Of a stretch of 64,000 nucleotides of DNA, positions 44,042 through 56,205 are shown piece after piece. Positions within the stretch are counted from its first letter, which is position 1; each line of letters begins with the position of its first letter. The stretch is from Watersipora subatra (taxonomy: Eukaryota > Bryozoa > Gymnolaemata > Cheilostomatida > Watersiporidae). Location: assembly GCF_963576615.1 (NCBI RefSeq), contig NC_088711.1:57392248-57456247 (forward strand). Direction: 5' to 3'. Under the pieces are notes generated by a model. It saw only the letters and a list, made by a program, of their open reading frames with translations. It was not told where the DNA came from and did no database searches. The translations under genes and the position numbers were made by a program.

Positions 44042-47000
44042 TAATAAACTAAAACTGTCAGAAATATGTATGAGTTTATGATTATTATTTCATTAGGCCG
44101 AATTTTTACAGCATTGATGGTTTAACATCATTTATACAACTATAATATACCGGTAATAGTAAATTTTATACATGAATTATAATCATTATATAGTTAATTT
44201 TAGAATTGGTTTACTAAAATACACAAAAATTTAGATTATAATGATTGAATTACAGTGCAAAACAAACATGTCAAATTCTTCGGATGGAGCCCATGCACCG
44301 CCTCAATGGCAAGGACAACAAGGTGGCTATCCTCCGCAGCAGCAACCAAACTATGGAAATGGCCAACCTGATTACTCATCCTGACCCGTTGCTTCTCAGC
44401 TTCAAGGTCAGCCTCAAGGTCAGCCTCAAGGTCAGCCTCACGGTCAGCCTCAAGGACAGCCAGAAGGTGGCGCACCAGCTGATGCTGAAAGTGATGATGA
44501 TGAAAACTCACCACCTGACACACCTACACGTAGGTTATTAAAACACAAGATTTTTAAAAAAATTCTTATGCTTGCCACTTAATATCTCAACCATTTGAAT
44601 AAAAAGCAAACCAGGCAGCAAGCACTTTCTACATTTTATATATATATGAGTTTTATTTTAGACTAAATACTTTTACATGAGAAAGGAATAAATCATTTTA
44701 ATTAATATATTTATCCACAGTGAGAATAAACAACATATGAAAGAAAATGATAACTATCGATAGTTATGCTAGCAACAACAAGGCTTTGCTCAAAATCCTT
44801 TTTTTGTTTATTGGACTGTTGATACAAATTGAGTTTGTGATCACTACTGAACTATTATTAAATAGCCTGTTAGTAAAAACTAATACTTATAACTTATAAT
44901 GATGCAACTCAATAGTGCTGAAATTAATACACTTATTTTAGGAATTGTCACGTTTTAATGATTTGACAACTCCCAAACATCGGTTCTCTTAAATTTCATT
45001 GCTCTCAAACAACATTAATAATAATATACTATTAAACTATTATTATTATACATTAATATTATATATGTAATATCTTTACGTTATTATTATATGTTATTAC
45101 CAAACTTCATTATTTTACTATTCAAAGTGTTAGATTAAGCAATTTATTGTATTGCACTTCCCAATAGGTCTTAGATCTAACGAATTATCGGTTGTTAGCT
45201 GTGCCGGTATGTGATATGTTTATTTGATATAAATGCATATATCGATATATCGAGAATCTAAAATAAAATGAAGAGTAAATAATAAAAGAGGCAACAGCAA
45301 ATTTGATAGCAAGTGAAAGTAGCATAGAAAATGTATAAAAACTCGCAATAATATGTAGCAGATAAAACATTACTAACAAATTATGATTTGATATAAATGA
45401 GTATATAACAGATATAAAGCAGAAATGCACATATACTTAAAAAAGGCAGCTGAAAACAAAGCATCAACTATATGAATAATAACAAATAAAAAAGGCACTC
45501 TGTATAATAATGATATTAAAGTGAAAAGTATTACCTTGTTACATTCTCTCAGGAAATGCAATAAGAATTGTTCTGGCTGTGATATAATGTGATAAATATT
45601 CTTGATCGTGCTTTCTGATGAGTTTAGTTTATTTTAGGAATACTGGTGAATATGATAAGTGTAAAACACAAGTTACCAGCTTGAGGTGCACAAGATAAAT
45701 GCCTTGGGTGGTCCAAAAAATAGAAAAGTGTTGCTGCCAATTGCTAATGAATCATACTTCCGATTATGAACCAAATACACAAATGTTGAAATAGTATTGA
45801 AAAACACATAAAATGAAGACAAGGTTTAGTGAAATCACAACCCTATGGTTAAAATTGCTTTGTTTGCTGTTTCTTGAGAACCGCTGATAGACTGGGACAG
45901 TGAGTAAACATGTACAAATTATTGTGTGTTTAGGAAAATAAATTGCTGAATCTAACACACGCAGCCTTCTGATTTGCTCTCATTTACGAGAGATTGTATG
46001 TGTTTTTCAATATTATTTCAACATTTGTGTATTTGGTTCATAATCGGAAGTACGATTCATTCGCAATGGGCAGCAACACCTTTCAATTTTTTGGACCACC
46101 CTAGGCATTTACCTTGTGCACCTCAAGCTGGTATTTTGTGTTTTACACTTATCATATTCACCAGTATTCCTAAAATAAACTAAACTCATTAGAAAGCACG
46201 ACCAAGAATATTTATCACGTTATATCACAGCCAGGACAATTCTTATTGCATTTTATGCCATTCATTAATAGATGGGATTTTTTGCTCCAGGTCCTACATA
46301 TCAAGTTCAGAGTTATCTATTCATGCTAGATAACTGTTTTCAGATTGCTTTATAACGTGTTTACGTGGTTAAGGATGGTTGTTCGTTGAAATATAAGAAC
46401 ATATATACCCCATGAATACATACACTATATGCCCTGCAAAAATATGCTCACGTAATATATATATATATATATATATCTGCAGAGATTTATGTTTTTTCTA
46501 TATGTAATTACGTACATCAATTGAAAAATTTCAAGAGTTTAGTGCAAACTTACTAGAACATCATTTATAATGCAAGATATTTCTCAAAATAAAATGTCTA
46601 AATGGTCCTTATAAATACGTGTATAACATAATTCTAAAAAGTAGCTATTGACATTCTGGCTTTTTATTTTCTGATCACCAGTTAGCCCAAGATGGCAGTC
46701 AACTTACCATCAGGCCATTTTTCATTGATGAATAATTATGTTAAAAAAAATCCAAGTCTTTGTAGGTTTACTGCTCTTTCATTTTATAAGTAATACCAGA
46801 AAAATAGCATTTGAACTCCTGCCTTTGAAAGACACTACTTCACAAGAGTTGATAACTCCTAATTTGAAACGGTTACTGCAAACTGGATGGCTTCTCTAGT
46901 GGATGCACAGCTCCAAAGTGAGATCATTTAAAATCTGTTTTTGGTATAATAGATCTACAAAATGCTGCGACCTGTTGGTAAGTGTCACAAGCACTTGAGT

Positions 47001-49229
47001 TGAAGCAATTATCTGCTTTTTATTTCAATTTTAGCCGAAGGAGCTGATGCTCCAAAAGATGTGAAAAATTACAAGCCGACGGATTCATCAGATCTGCAGC
47101 TGTATGATGGATATGAGAATGTATCTTTTGAGGATAAGGGCTTTTTAGCTCCTCCTCCCCCAGCATATGAAGTAGCGCAGGCACCTAGTATGGAATTTGG
47201 AAAGTATGTTCTGAAGCCTATGTCCATGTTCTGAATAAAAGGAATAGATTCACTATGCCAGGTTGACCCCAAATATTGACCTTGAATCATAAAAATAGAT
47301 AAAAAGCTTTAACCTTTCTGAAACACAGAGTAACAGTTCTTTGTTTATAGAACTTGCACACATTCACCTGATCTTTATGATCAGAAAGTGTCTTTTCAAT
47401 ACACAGGGCGGGTGATATCAGCATAGATGAAGTCAGAGCAGCCCTCCTTGAGTATGTTTCTCAAGATTGCTGCTATGGTAAAGAAGCTGCTGAAAAAATG
47501 GGTTTCACACAAATACTCCCAAGCAACGCATTACATGTAAGAATGCTTTGTCTTTTACAAATGACGGTTACTAATTACTTGTATTTAACTATCAATATTT
47601 AGTTAATAGTTTTATAATATTATCCTAAAGGATGAAATTATACTATGGATTAAAAAATTTGCAAATTCATTGGCAGACAATTAAAAATAAGGGTGGATAA
47701 AATTCGCGAATAATTAGCTTTTGGTTTTTTTGCTTTAAAAAGGAAAAATAACTATTTAAAATTAAAAGTTAGTTGCCGGTAGTAGTCAGTAAACATAGCT
47801 GAGTTCTAAACTCTTTTGCAACTATCGCCGGTGGGTTAGAAATGAGACCACTGCCAATGCATCACAATTCTTTACAAAATTATTCAAGTTTATCACAATT
47901 TGTTCAGAATTCAACATGGTGTAGTCATCTCAAAATTTGCTCTTGCACTTTTTCTAAAGTTGATGACAATGAGAATTTTAATTTATACATTAAGGTATGT
48001 ATATGATTTGATTTGCAGATACGTTTACAAACAGAATAAAAAAGTCAAATAGAAAGTTAAACACATGCTACATGTATATGCATGTAAAGGTTTTGCACTA
48101 TATTTCTAGCAGGTTTCTCAGATTAATTTATTTGCATACATGTTCCTCTGCATGTAAGTCTACAAAAATGCAAGAGAAGACAATTTCTGTGAAATATAAC
48201 TCCATGAATAATATTGTCCTGTATTATGGTAGTATATAATTAATATAAATTATATAATAATTATTATATAGTTATTATAAATTATATAGTTATATTTATT
48301 CAGCAAGCTAAACATATATGAATTCTGAATTATTAAAAGTTAAATTAGCAAATTCAAAGTCTTAAGATATTTTCTAAAATATACTAACATATTTGAGCAG
48401 GACGAAACAACCCTTTCTGCAGACAAGCTATGAAAATACCGAAAGCAAACAATGAATATCATAACATTGCAAATGTAAAGGCTGCGATTATACTTTATTT
48501 TGATTTAGTACATCCTGGAAACGTTCGGAGAAGCGAGAAGCACAGTTTGGACTCAAGTACCATATCAAGGGGAGATGATTGACGGGCCACAGAATGGGCC
48601 ACCACCAAGGCCATGGGACATGTCATGCCGACCTTTAAATCAGTTTGAAGATGAAGTCTGTAAAATACCCGTTCCACATACAGATGAAATCAGGGTAAGA
48701 GCTGCTATGATGCCAAGAGCTTCTGAATAATTGCCTTAATATAAGCCTTTAAGCATATTAACCATGTACTAAAAAAGCAGCACTGAATTAGCCTAGTTTT
48801 ATGTCATTATATGCAATGCACATTCCTCAGTTCTACTTTCACAGTGTCTCTAGTAATCATCATCATTCGAGAATTATTTCATTCGAGAACGTTATACGTA
48901 TTCAGCTGCAAGTTTTGATACCAAACTTTTAAAACAGCAGCATATTGCTAAATAATTCAGTGTTTAATGAGACACTGCAGTAAAAAAAGATTAGAAAAAT
49001 AAAATACAAAGTCTACTATATAAACGGCAATCGTTGTTTGTGTATCTGTGTACCTGTGTGTGTATTTATGTGTCCGCCTTATAGAGCGGTTTTTCCTTTT
49101 TTAGTCGTACGAATTTCGGTCGTACGAAGTGAACTGCATTGATATGAGTAGTAACAGTAAATAAATTTTACAGCGGTCTTTTTTTTCCATACGGTCGTAC
49201 GAAGCCAACTGAATTAATATGAGTATGTA

Positions 49230-49490
49230 GTAAATATCGTAATTTTGGACTACCAGTATTAGCCGCTACTTTTATCTGACGATTTGAGCCAAGCGGCTTA
49301 TATAAAGGTGCGGCGATTCCGTTGTTTTTCTTTCACCGCTAGGGTGCATTAACTGAAATCTCCGGTTAGCACGCCTCTTTACGGTGCCCAACGGCACTGT
49401 TCTGTTTTAAATAGCAAAGTTGCTGTCGTGTTAAAAAGCACCGTCCTGGGTTCTGCGGTCTATACAAAGGTGCCTATACAGCTATACAAA
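49230..49490 (-). mobile_element. Fragment of the CCGTAC MITE family
   Basis: Phrases TATTAGCCGCTACTTTT, CACCGCTAGGGTGCATTAAC and GTTAAAAAGCACCGTCCT match the inverse complement of the complete element at 60704-61072. Its ends are eroded. Confidence 0.7.
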
Positions 49491-49551
49491 TGTACTACTC
49501 ATTACATAACATAAATTAATGAGTAGTAATTTACACGTAATTAATATTTAC

Positions 49552-49713
49552 TGTGATGTGTAGTTATGGAGCCGGATACAGGATCGGGCGAGGGAAACCG
49601 AGGACGAGGAAAACCGGGGAAAAGGGGGAGCTTACGGAATACTAAGGAAGACACTGTGGAACTGAATCGCACCAGACCTAAGGTGAATACTCTCTACTCT
49701 CACCACTAACACA
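49552..49713 (+). repeat. 5' LTR of the plus-strand Gypsy element (162 bp)
   Basis: It begins TGTGATGTGTAGTTATGG and ends CACCACTAACACA. It is short for an LTR and contains a purine-rich stretch (GAGGACGAGGAAAACCGGGG). Confidence 0.9.
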
Positions 49714-49920
49714 TGGTGTCAGAAATTGACTCGTGCCTGCATTACGTTCGATCATCGTGTGTAGTTTAATATAAACGTGACGACGAGTTTTCTTTCAAAT
49801 TTTGAGTCGGACATTCTTTCCTCCTTCGTCGAAGTCAACTCTAAGATTATAGTCAGTGTGAGACATTGCCAGAGTTCCGTGCTGGTTATTGTATTTTTCT
49901 TCCCCGAATAAATCATAACG

Positions 49921-50355
49921 ATGGCATCCAGGGACAATTCAGACGGATTTCTTAAGCAGATTGACTTTGCCAGTGGAAATGTTGCTATGAGTTGGAAAAC
50001 TTTCAAGAGCAAGTTCAGGGTCTATGCTGTTGCCAAGAAATTCTCTGAGATGGGAGAGGAGGAGCAGATATGCAATATGCTGGTTAAGATGGGCAGTGAG
50101 AGCGTGCCAATTTATGAGCAATTCCTATTCGATGAAGGAAAAGCAGAGACGAAACGCACATTACAAAACAACATGCACTTCCTTGACAATTATTTTGAGC
50201 CCGTGAAAAATGTTATTTTTGAGAGGGTCAAATTTAATTCTATGAAGCAGAGAGAGTTGTCATTCCAGCAGTTTATCGTGAACCTTCAAAAGCAAGCAGA
50301 CAATTGTGATTATGGTCCAATAAGGATGAGCTCATCCGCGATAGGATTGTGGTAA
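49921..50355 (+). pseudogene. Gypsy gag, N-terminal part (144 aa, frameshifted)
   Basis: The frame starts at an ATG about 200 bp after the primer binding site. It has the gag-like blocks MSWKTFKSKFRVYAVAKKF, YEQFLFDEGKAE and NNMHFLDNYFEPVKNVIFER, plus QRELSFQQFIVNLQKQADNC. These resemble the capsid part of Ty3/Gypsy gag in animal genomes. It breaks after CDYG by a frameshift; the remainder of gag reappears in another frame up to the zinc knuckle. Confidence 0.8.
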
Positions 50356-50441
50356 GTGTACGAGATGCGAGATTGAGGGCCTACCTAGTTGACTTGAAAG
50401 ATCTCACGCTAGCAAAGTGCATTCAAAAGGCTAAGTAGTTT

Positions 50442-50762
50442 GTGAACAATCATGGGCAAGCAGCATCCATGCTGACATATGCAGATGAAAATATGGATGC
50501 AGTGTACGGGGGCAAGAAGGAAAGACCAAAGTTCCCCAACCGCGACAACCCATGTGAATTGTGTGGAAAAACCTTTCATAGAAATGGGAAGTGCCCAGCA
50601 ATCGGATCGGTATGCAAAAGGTGTGGTGAAAAGGGTTATTGGGCTGAAGCGAAAGCATGCCAAGGAAAACGGAAATCTTCTGTTCATGAGGTAGGCTCTA
50701 GAGAAGAGAACTCACAGTCGGATGAGGATTTGGAAGGTCTCTGTCTAGCAGAAGACTTATGA
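50442..50762 (+). pseudogene. Gypsy gag, nucleocapsid zinc-knuckle segment
   Basis: Two Cys-rich motifs are visible: CELCGKTFHRNGKCPAIG and CKRCGEKGYWAEAKAC. The second lacks the normal His of a CCHC knuckle (Trp-Ala in its place), a likely loss. The frame ends at TGA 50760, about 65 bp before the protease segment. Confidence 0.8.
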
Positions 50763-50825
50763 CTAGAATCAGAAACTTTACATTCAATCACTAAAACTAT
50801 CAAAGCATGGTATGGAACAGTAAGA

Positions 50826-51311
50826 GTGAACTGTCGGCCAATCAGATTTAAAATAGACACAAGAGCAGCAGTAACAGCTTTGCCGTCATCAATGATTAAA
50901 ATGGTAAATGTCAAGCCTGAGAGGCCAAGCAAAGTGCTCAGAGCAGTGGGTAACCAGAGACATAGGGTGACTGGGCAAGCCAAAGTTGCACTGAAAACAA
51001 CAAAAAGGGTTGTTGAAGAGACAGTGTACTTTGTGGAAGATCTTGTCACTCCACTTCTGGGTAAGCCAGCGATTACAAAACTAGAAATGGTGTCATTCAC
51101 TGACGAAGTTGAAGTGGAGGCATGGCAAGAGAAGTTCCCTGAGCTGTTCACAGGTCTAGGTAGGATGCAAACGCAGGTCAAGATCACTCTAAAGAAGGAT
51201 CACACTCCATTTGCGCAGGCAGTCCCCAGACGAGTTGCAGCGGCTAGACGTCAACCACTCAAAGAAGAGCTGGAGCGAATGGAAAGAATGGGAGTGATAG
51301 AGAAGGTTTAG
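50826..51311 (+). pseudogene. Gypsy protease and start of reverse transcriptase
   Basis: The protease active site reads FKIDTRAAVTALP, where the expected DTGA has become DTRA, so catalysis would be lost. LLGKPAITKL is the usual protease C-terminal block. The start of RT follows (FAQAVPRRVAAARRQPLKEE, LERMERMGVIEKV). The frame ends at TAG 51309, and RT continues in a different frame from about 51340. Confidence 0.85.
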
Positions 51312-51369
51312 GTCCTAACAGAATGGTGTTCACCATGCATCGTAGTACCTAAAAAATGGGAAAATAAAA

Positions 51370-52164
51370 GTGTGTATTGATTTCACGCGACTCAACCAGG
51401 CCATCATGCGAGAGAACCATCCACTCTCAACAACGGAAGAGACACTATGCATGCTGGGAAAGGCAAAGCATTTCACGAAACTTGATGCCAACTGTGGGTA
51501 TTGGCAAATGCTGTTGCACGAGAAGTCCCAGATACTGACCACATTCATAACTCCCTTTGGTCGATTTCTGTTTAAACGCTTGTCATTTGGCATCTCCAGT
51601 GCTCTGGAGATTTGTAACAGGGAAATGCAGAAAGTGTTGTTAGATTTACCAGGGGTAGTATGCCAGATGGATGATGTGCTGGTAGTTGGCAACACGCAGG
51701 AGGAGCATGATAGCCATGTTCGAGCCATTCTCGAGAGGTTACGTGCGGCCGGGATTACTCCTAACCCGGACAAGTGTGAGTTCAACGTGAGGAAAATAAC
51801 ATTTCTAGGTCACCTTATAGATCAAAAAGGTATTCAAGCTGACCCTGAAAAAACAAGAGCGATCCTAGAATTTCCTGAGCCAACAGGAACTAAGCAGCTG
51901 AGGAGATTTATGGGAATGGTTAATTACCTGGGAAAGTTTTCTCCCTCTCTCGCTGATGACTTGACTTCTCTCCGCCTACTCATGGGAGATGCAGAATTCT
52001 TATGGGGTCAACAGCAGAAAGCGTCCTTTCGGAGACTCAAGGAAAAGATTTCGTCTTTGCCCACTCTGATTTCCTGTGATCTGGAAGCGGAAACTCTTCT
52101 CAGTACTGATGCTTCGTTGTTCGGCTTGGGGGCAGTCCTTCTTCAGAAAATACAGGAAAAATGA
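51370..52164 (+). pseudogene. Gypsy reverse transcriptase core
   Basis: Typical blocks in order: CIDFTRLNQAI, FTKLDANCGYWQMLL, FGRFLFKRLSFGISSALEI, VCQMDDVLVVG (catalytic DD, with QM in place of the usual YV/IV), TFLGHLIDQKGIQADPEKT, FMGMVNYLGKFSPSLADDL, and the first RNase H residues LLSTDASLFGLGAVLLQ. The TGA at 52162-52164 is in frame with the downstream RNase H/integrase segment, so one substitution is all that separates them. Confidence 0.9.
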
Positions 52165-52170
52165 AGACCA

Positions 52171-53484
52171 GTGGCCTTTGCTTCACGCACTATGACCGAG
52201 GCTGAAACTCGCTATGCCCAGATTGAAAAAGAGGCTCTGGCCATATGTTGGACCATGGAGAAATTCCACTACTATCCAGCTGAAAGGGAGTTCCGAATTG
52301 AGACAGACCATAAGCTGTTGGTACCTGTACTGGGGGAAAAAGAGTTAGCCAAGCTTCCCTTCAGAATGTTGAGGTTCCATCTCAGGATGATGGGGTACTC
52401 TTACCGGATCGAGTACACACCAGGAGAGAAGCTCGTTCTCGCAGGCACCCTTTCTCGGTCCCTTCTGTCTTCAGTGCCAGTCCAGGATGATGATACTGAA
52501 AGCCTTGTGTCTGAACTAGTTTGTGCACTGCCTATTGCCAAAGGCAGAATGGCGAGACTCCTAGCAGCCACCGTAGATGATCTAGAAGCGAGCTGTCTCA
52601 AGGAGTATATTACGCGAGGATGGCCCGCCTACAAGAGGGTGAAGCTTGCAGTTCAGAAATTTTATACTTTCAAAACGTATCTGACACTGATTGGTGGTTT
52701 GGTCTATTTTCATGAGCAAGTGTTTATTCCGGTAGCGGAGAGAAAGAGAATACTCAAGGACATTCATGCGGGTCACCAGGGTGAAAGTAAGAGTATGAGG
52801 CGAGCTTGTGGGCTTGTATGGTGGCCTGGAATGACAGCAGAGATAAGAGAGCTGGTAAAGCGTTGCCTGAAGTGTGAAGAGTTTAGACGGATACCGAAGG
52901 AGCCCACGCAGACTACGGTCTTGCCTGAAAGAGCTTGGTGGTGTTTGGCAGCCGATCTGTGTGAGAAAGATGATCAGCGTTACCTAGTGCTGTTCGATTA
53001 CTTCAGTAAATACATAGTAGCTCGACCGCTGGCCAACTCTCAGGCGGAATCGGTCTGCAGAGAGCTCGAGGACATATTCTGCATGCTCGGTATCCCTCAC
53101 ACATTCATGAGTGACAGTGCGACCCAACTCAAGGGAGATGTGTTCAGGCAGTTTCTAAGGAGATGGGACATTGAGCACATCACATCATCGCCTAGGTATC
53201 CACAGAGCAATGGGGCGGCAGAAAGAGCGGTGGCAACGGTAAAGGGTTTTCTGAATAAAAACGTGAATTTGCAAGCAGCCCACTGCAGTTATAGGGACAC
53301 GCCCTTCGAAAATGGATATTCTCCTGCCCAGCTGTTAATGAACAGAGAGCTACACTCCATGGGGATATTTACGCACAAGTCTGTTGATGAGAAGCGCATG
53401 CAGAAGAAAAAAACGGCTATAAGGCTGCGTCAAAAATTCAACTATAATGCCAGGTATGCAACCAGGGACCGCAGCCTGTTTTAG
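52171..53484 (+). pseudogene. Gypsy RNase H and integrase (437 codons open)
   Basis: RNase H: AFASRTMTEAETRYAQIEKE, RIETDHKLLVPVLG and a final LAGTLSR. Integrase zinc region: IHAGHQGESKSMRRACGLVW followed by CLKCEEF (HHCC). Integrase core: AADLCEKDDQ (first Asp), FMSDSATQ (second Asp) and PQSNGAAERAVATVKG (Glu), so all three catalytic positions are present. It is the longest open frame in the window and ends at TAG 53482. Confidence 0.92.
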
Positions 53485-53550
53485 ACTCAACAGACTGTCA
53501 GAATTCAGGAGGACCCAAAGAAGCCAGCCAGGCAGGCTTCTGTTGTCGCA

Positions 53551-54072
53551 ATGAATGATAGAGAACTGTTGCTTCAGACTGAAAATGGGAACATTCTTCG
53601 CAGAAACCGATCTCAGGTGCATAAGATGGGACCCTCACCTTCGGAGGTATTGCCTCCAGACAACCTCCAGAAGTACTTGCTGCCAGACAGCCTTCCGGGG
53701 TACTTGTTTCCGGACCACCACCAGAGGTACCTGCCTCCGGACAACCACCGGCAATACTTGCCTCCAGACAACCGCCAGAGGTACTTGCCGCCAGACAGCC
53801 TCCAGAGGTACTTGCCTTTAGACAGCTGCCGGAGGGACTGGCCTTCAAACAACCGCCAGAAGTACTTGCCTCCAGACAGCCGTCAGAGGTACTGGCCTCC
53901 AGACCCCAATCGAGGCCTTCAACTAACAGAAAAACAACTAGGAGTGGCCGGTTGGTCGGAGCTCAAGATAAGCTGGACTTGTAAACTACATATGTTAATG
54001 TTTTCATCTCGTGTCTGTTTATTTTTGTTCTTCATGTCGTATCATGTGTTGGTGTGTGCTAATAATCTCTGA
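53551..54072 (+). pseudogene. Gypsy pol C-terminal tail with a tandem peptide repeat
   Basis: It starts with NDRELLLQTENGNILRRNRS, the kind of sequence seen after the integrase core in Gypsy elements. Then come about ten copies of a 27-bp unit (53640-53910) read as YLPPDNRQR, followed by a hydrophobic run at the end. It lies just before the 3' LTR. An envelope gene is not suggested. Confidence 0.6.
53640..53910. repeat. 27-bp tandem repeat in the Gypsy tail, about 10 copies
   Basis: GGTACTTGCCTCCAGACAAC followed by CGCCAGA, with variation mainly in the last third. It stays open on both strands, and the minus-strand frames here are artefacts. Confidence 0.9.
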
Positions 54073-54315
54073 GTGAAATGTACATACGTTCCTTGTTTGG
54101 AAGCATTTTTCAGTTTAGGAAAAAAAAGAAATAAAGGAAAGAAGAAAGAAAAGAAAAAGAAAGAAAAGGGAGATAAACAAATGGAGAGATTGGATACATC
54201 GTTGTTTTGGACTTAGTTTAATGCAGTTGTTGCAGCAAAAAAATACACATAGGTCATGGCAGGATGATGTAACTGCAGCAGTCGACGTGACCTTGAATGG
54301 GACTTGGTGAGGAAG

Positions 54316-54606
54316 TGTAGCGTATAGTTACGGAACCGGATACAGGATCGAGCGAGGGAAACGGAGGACAAGGAAAACCGGAAAAGACGGGGCTTACGTT
54401 ATACGAAGGGCGACAAAGGAGACCTGCATCGGAGCCGACCTAAGGTGAATACTCTCTACTCTCCCTACTAACAGGATCGGGCGAGAAGAACCGAGGATGA
54501 GGAAAACCGGGGAAAAAGGGGAGCTTACGGAATACTAATGAAGACATTGTGGAACTGAATTGCACCAGACCTAAGGTAAATACTCTCTACTCTCACCACT
54601 AACACA
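54316..54606 (+). repeat. 3' LTR of the plus-strand Gypsy element, internally duplicated (291 bp)
   Basis: The first half (54316-54473) and the second half (54474-54606) each contain GGATCGRGCGAG...AAAACCGG...CTTACG...CCTAAGGT...TACTCTCTACTCTC. The 5' LTR has this once. The second half is closer to the 5' LTR than the first half. Confidence 0.85.
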
Positions 54607-54766
54607 TTTACTGCCAACGTGTACCGAGAAGGTCATGTGAACGTTTGCTTTTTGGGGCCACTAGAGAAAAACGCTGTTCTCACCGACTAAATTTATACAT
54701 AAAAAAGGTGAGTCCTTCTCATTCAATGTTGTATTGTCTATGAATTGCCACACCTCCACTACATAA

Positions 54767-55423
54767 CCCTTTCACTTGCGTCCACGTACAAATTTAGCTA
54801 TCGGCCTACTGCCAACCATTTTGCCAATATTGCTTCATGATAATATTATGTATACAATATTTTTTTAATTTCAAACTCCATCTAGAATGTTTGTTTTGGT
54901 TATATATTTCCTTTTGCCAACATGTTAACAAGCACTGCTATGCAAAAAATTCATTGTATCTATACTTTGTGCATTGATAAAGCGATGTGAAGCTACAAAG
55001 CTAAAACGATCCGCTACGATGTTCCTTATTCTTACAAAACCATTACTTTCACCACCATCAGAGTCAGTGCTGCTATTGCTATTTTAATTATCTGTGTAAT
55101 CACAAAAATCTGAATTGGCTATAATGTCATCAACATAAGTAGTTATTTGTTTTCTAACTTGGATGCATTTAATGAACTTGCACATAAAATCTTCGTTTTT
55201 AAGTTGGAAATTCTCAAACAAAGATTTAAAATTAAACTTTAGCTAATTTTATAGAGAAATCTTAGGACAACACTGTCACTACCATAAAAATCCTAAAGAC
55301 TGTTGGTTATGTTATTAACGAATAATAAAATTCAGTTACTAGCAATTGCTGGTAAAATCGCAAAAATGCGTCTACGCGGTCGACCATAGAAAACCCATAA
55401 ATGAGTCTACTTCAGTGAAAGGG
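54767..55423 (-). mobile_element. piggyBac-like MITE, 657 bp
   Basis: Ends CCCTTTCACTTGCG and CTTCAGTGAAAGGG are inverted. TTAA follows at the right (55424-55427); the left flank reads ATAA, a one-base change. On the minus strand near 55130-55010 an acidic stretch (DDIIANSDFCDY, SNSSTDSDGGESN) resembles the N-terminal region of piggyBac transposases, interrupted by a stop. Confidence 0.65.
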
Positions 55424-55427
55424 TTAA

Positions 55428-56205
55428 AAACGTTGGATTTGCCACTGTTTGTGATAGTAACATGTTCATTTCCTTCCGCAGCCGAGTTACCTTTACTTTT
55501 TTCGAGCTACGAGTAAACAGAACTACAGCTACTACAGAACTTGCACGAGTACTCGGAGAGTTGCGATAGGCGGTGGTAAAAAGAAAGAAAACAGCTGGTA
55601 TTGACTTACTGTCACCCTGCTTTAGCCATGACCAGCTGTACGTCACCTGCTCAAAAGGACGCACAAGCCGAAAACTGTTTGTTCATACACACGACAGAAA
55701 AACAAAAAATGCTGTCTATCCGCAAGTGTTGCGTTGAACTAACATTGTGTTATTGTTATGTCATGATATGTTCTTCATGTTCTGCTATACCGCATGCAGC
55801 ATTTTCTAACATATTTTTCAATATATATATTTGTTCATGCATTTGTTTTCCTTATTGTATCTCATACAAAGGCTACCATGTTGGCGCTATGTTTTATTAT
55901 TGTAAGGTGCTAATGCTGTATCTGCCTTGACATCATACTGTCTGTGCTGTTATACATATAAATTTTATCGACACAACCTCATTACTGTTTGTATATACCA
56001 TGGCAAAACACAGGCTGTGTTTTAAGCATGTAGAAGTCTCCATTCAATAAATGCTGGCGTTAGCAAAATATTTTGTATAATTTTTTAAAAGATGCAAAAC
56101 TTTTCAATACTGCCCGTTTGAAGAACATCAGTTTGCTTAGCAATGTCAATTTCATTATCAGTTCTCTGTACAAAAATAGGGCAACTCCGATTTGAGTGGT
56201 TTGAG
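55428..56205. other. No recognised feature (inside the composite insertion)
   Basis: AT-rich sequence. The frame of 109 codons at 55601-55930 has no family resemblance. It is presumed transposon-derived filler. Confidence 0.4.

Larger units (their letters stand above)
49552..54606 (+). mobile_element. Ty3/Gypsy LTR retrotransposon, plus strand (5.1 kb), TSD TTTAC
   Basis: The element is flanked by a perfect 5-bp target duplication TTTAC (49547-49551 and 54607-54611). The 5' LTR is 49552-49713 and the 3' LTR is 54316-54606; both start TGT and end ACACA. The primer binding site TGGTGTCAGAAATTGACTCG follows the 5' LTR directly (49714). Order is gag, zinc knuckle, protease, RT, RNase H, integrase. 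Damage is modest: a few frameshifts, a TGA in pol at 52162 and a frame change at 51309. It is younger looking than the minus-strand element. Confidence 0.95.

Noticed and set aside
53551-54072. Possible envelope gene at the end of the plus-strand Gypsy element
   Set aside because: The frame begins with integrase-tail-like sequence and is mostly a 27-bp repeat; no signal peptide or surface/transmembrane arrangement.
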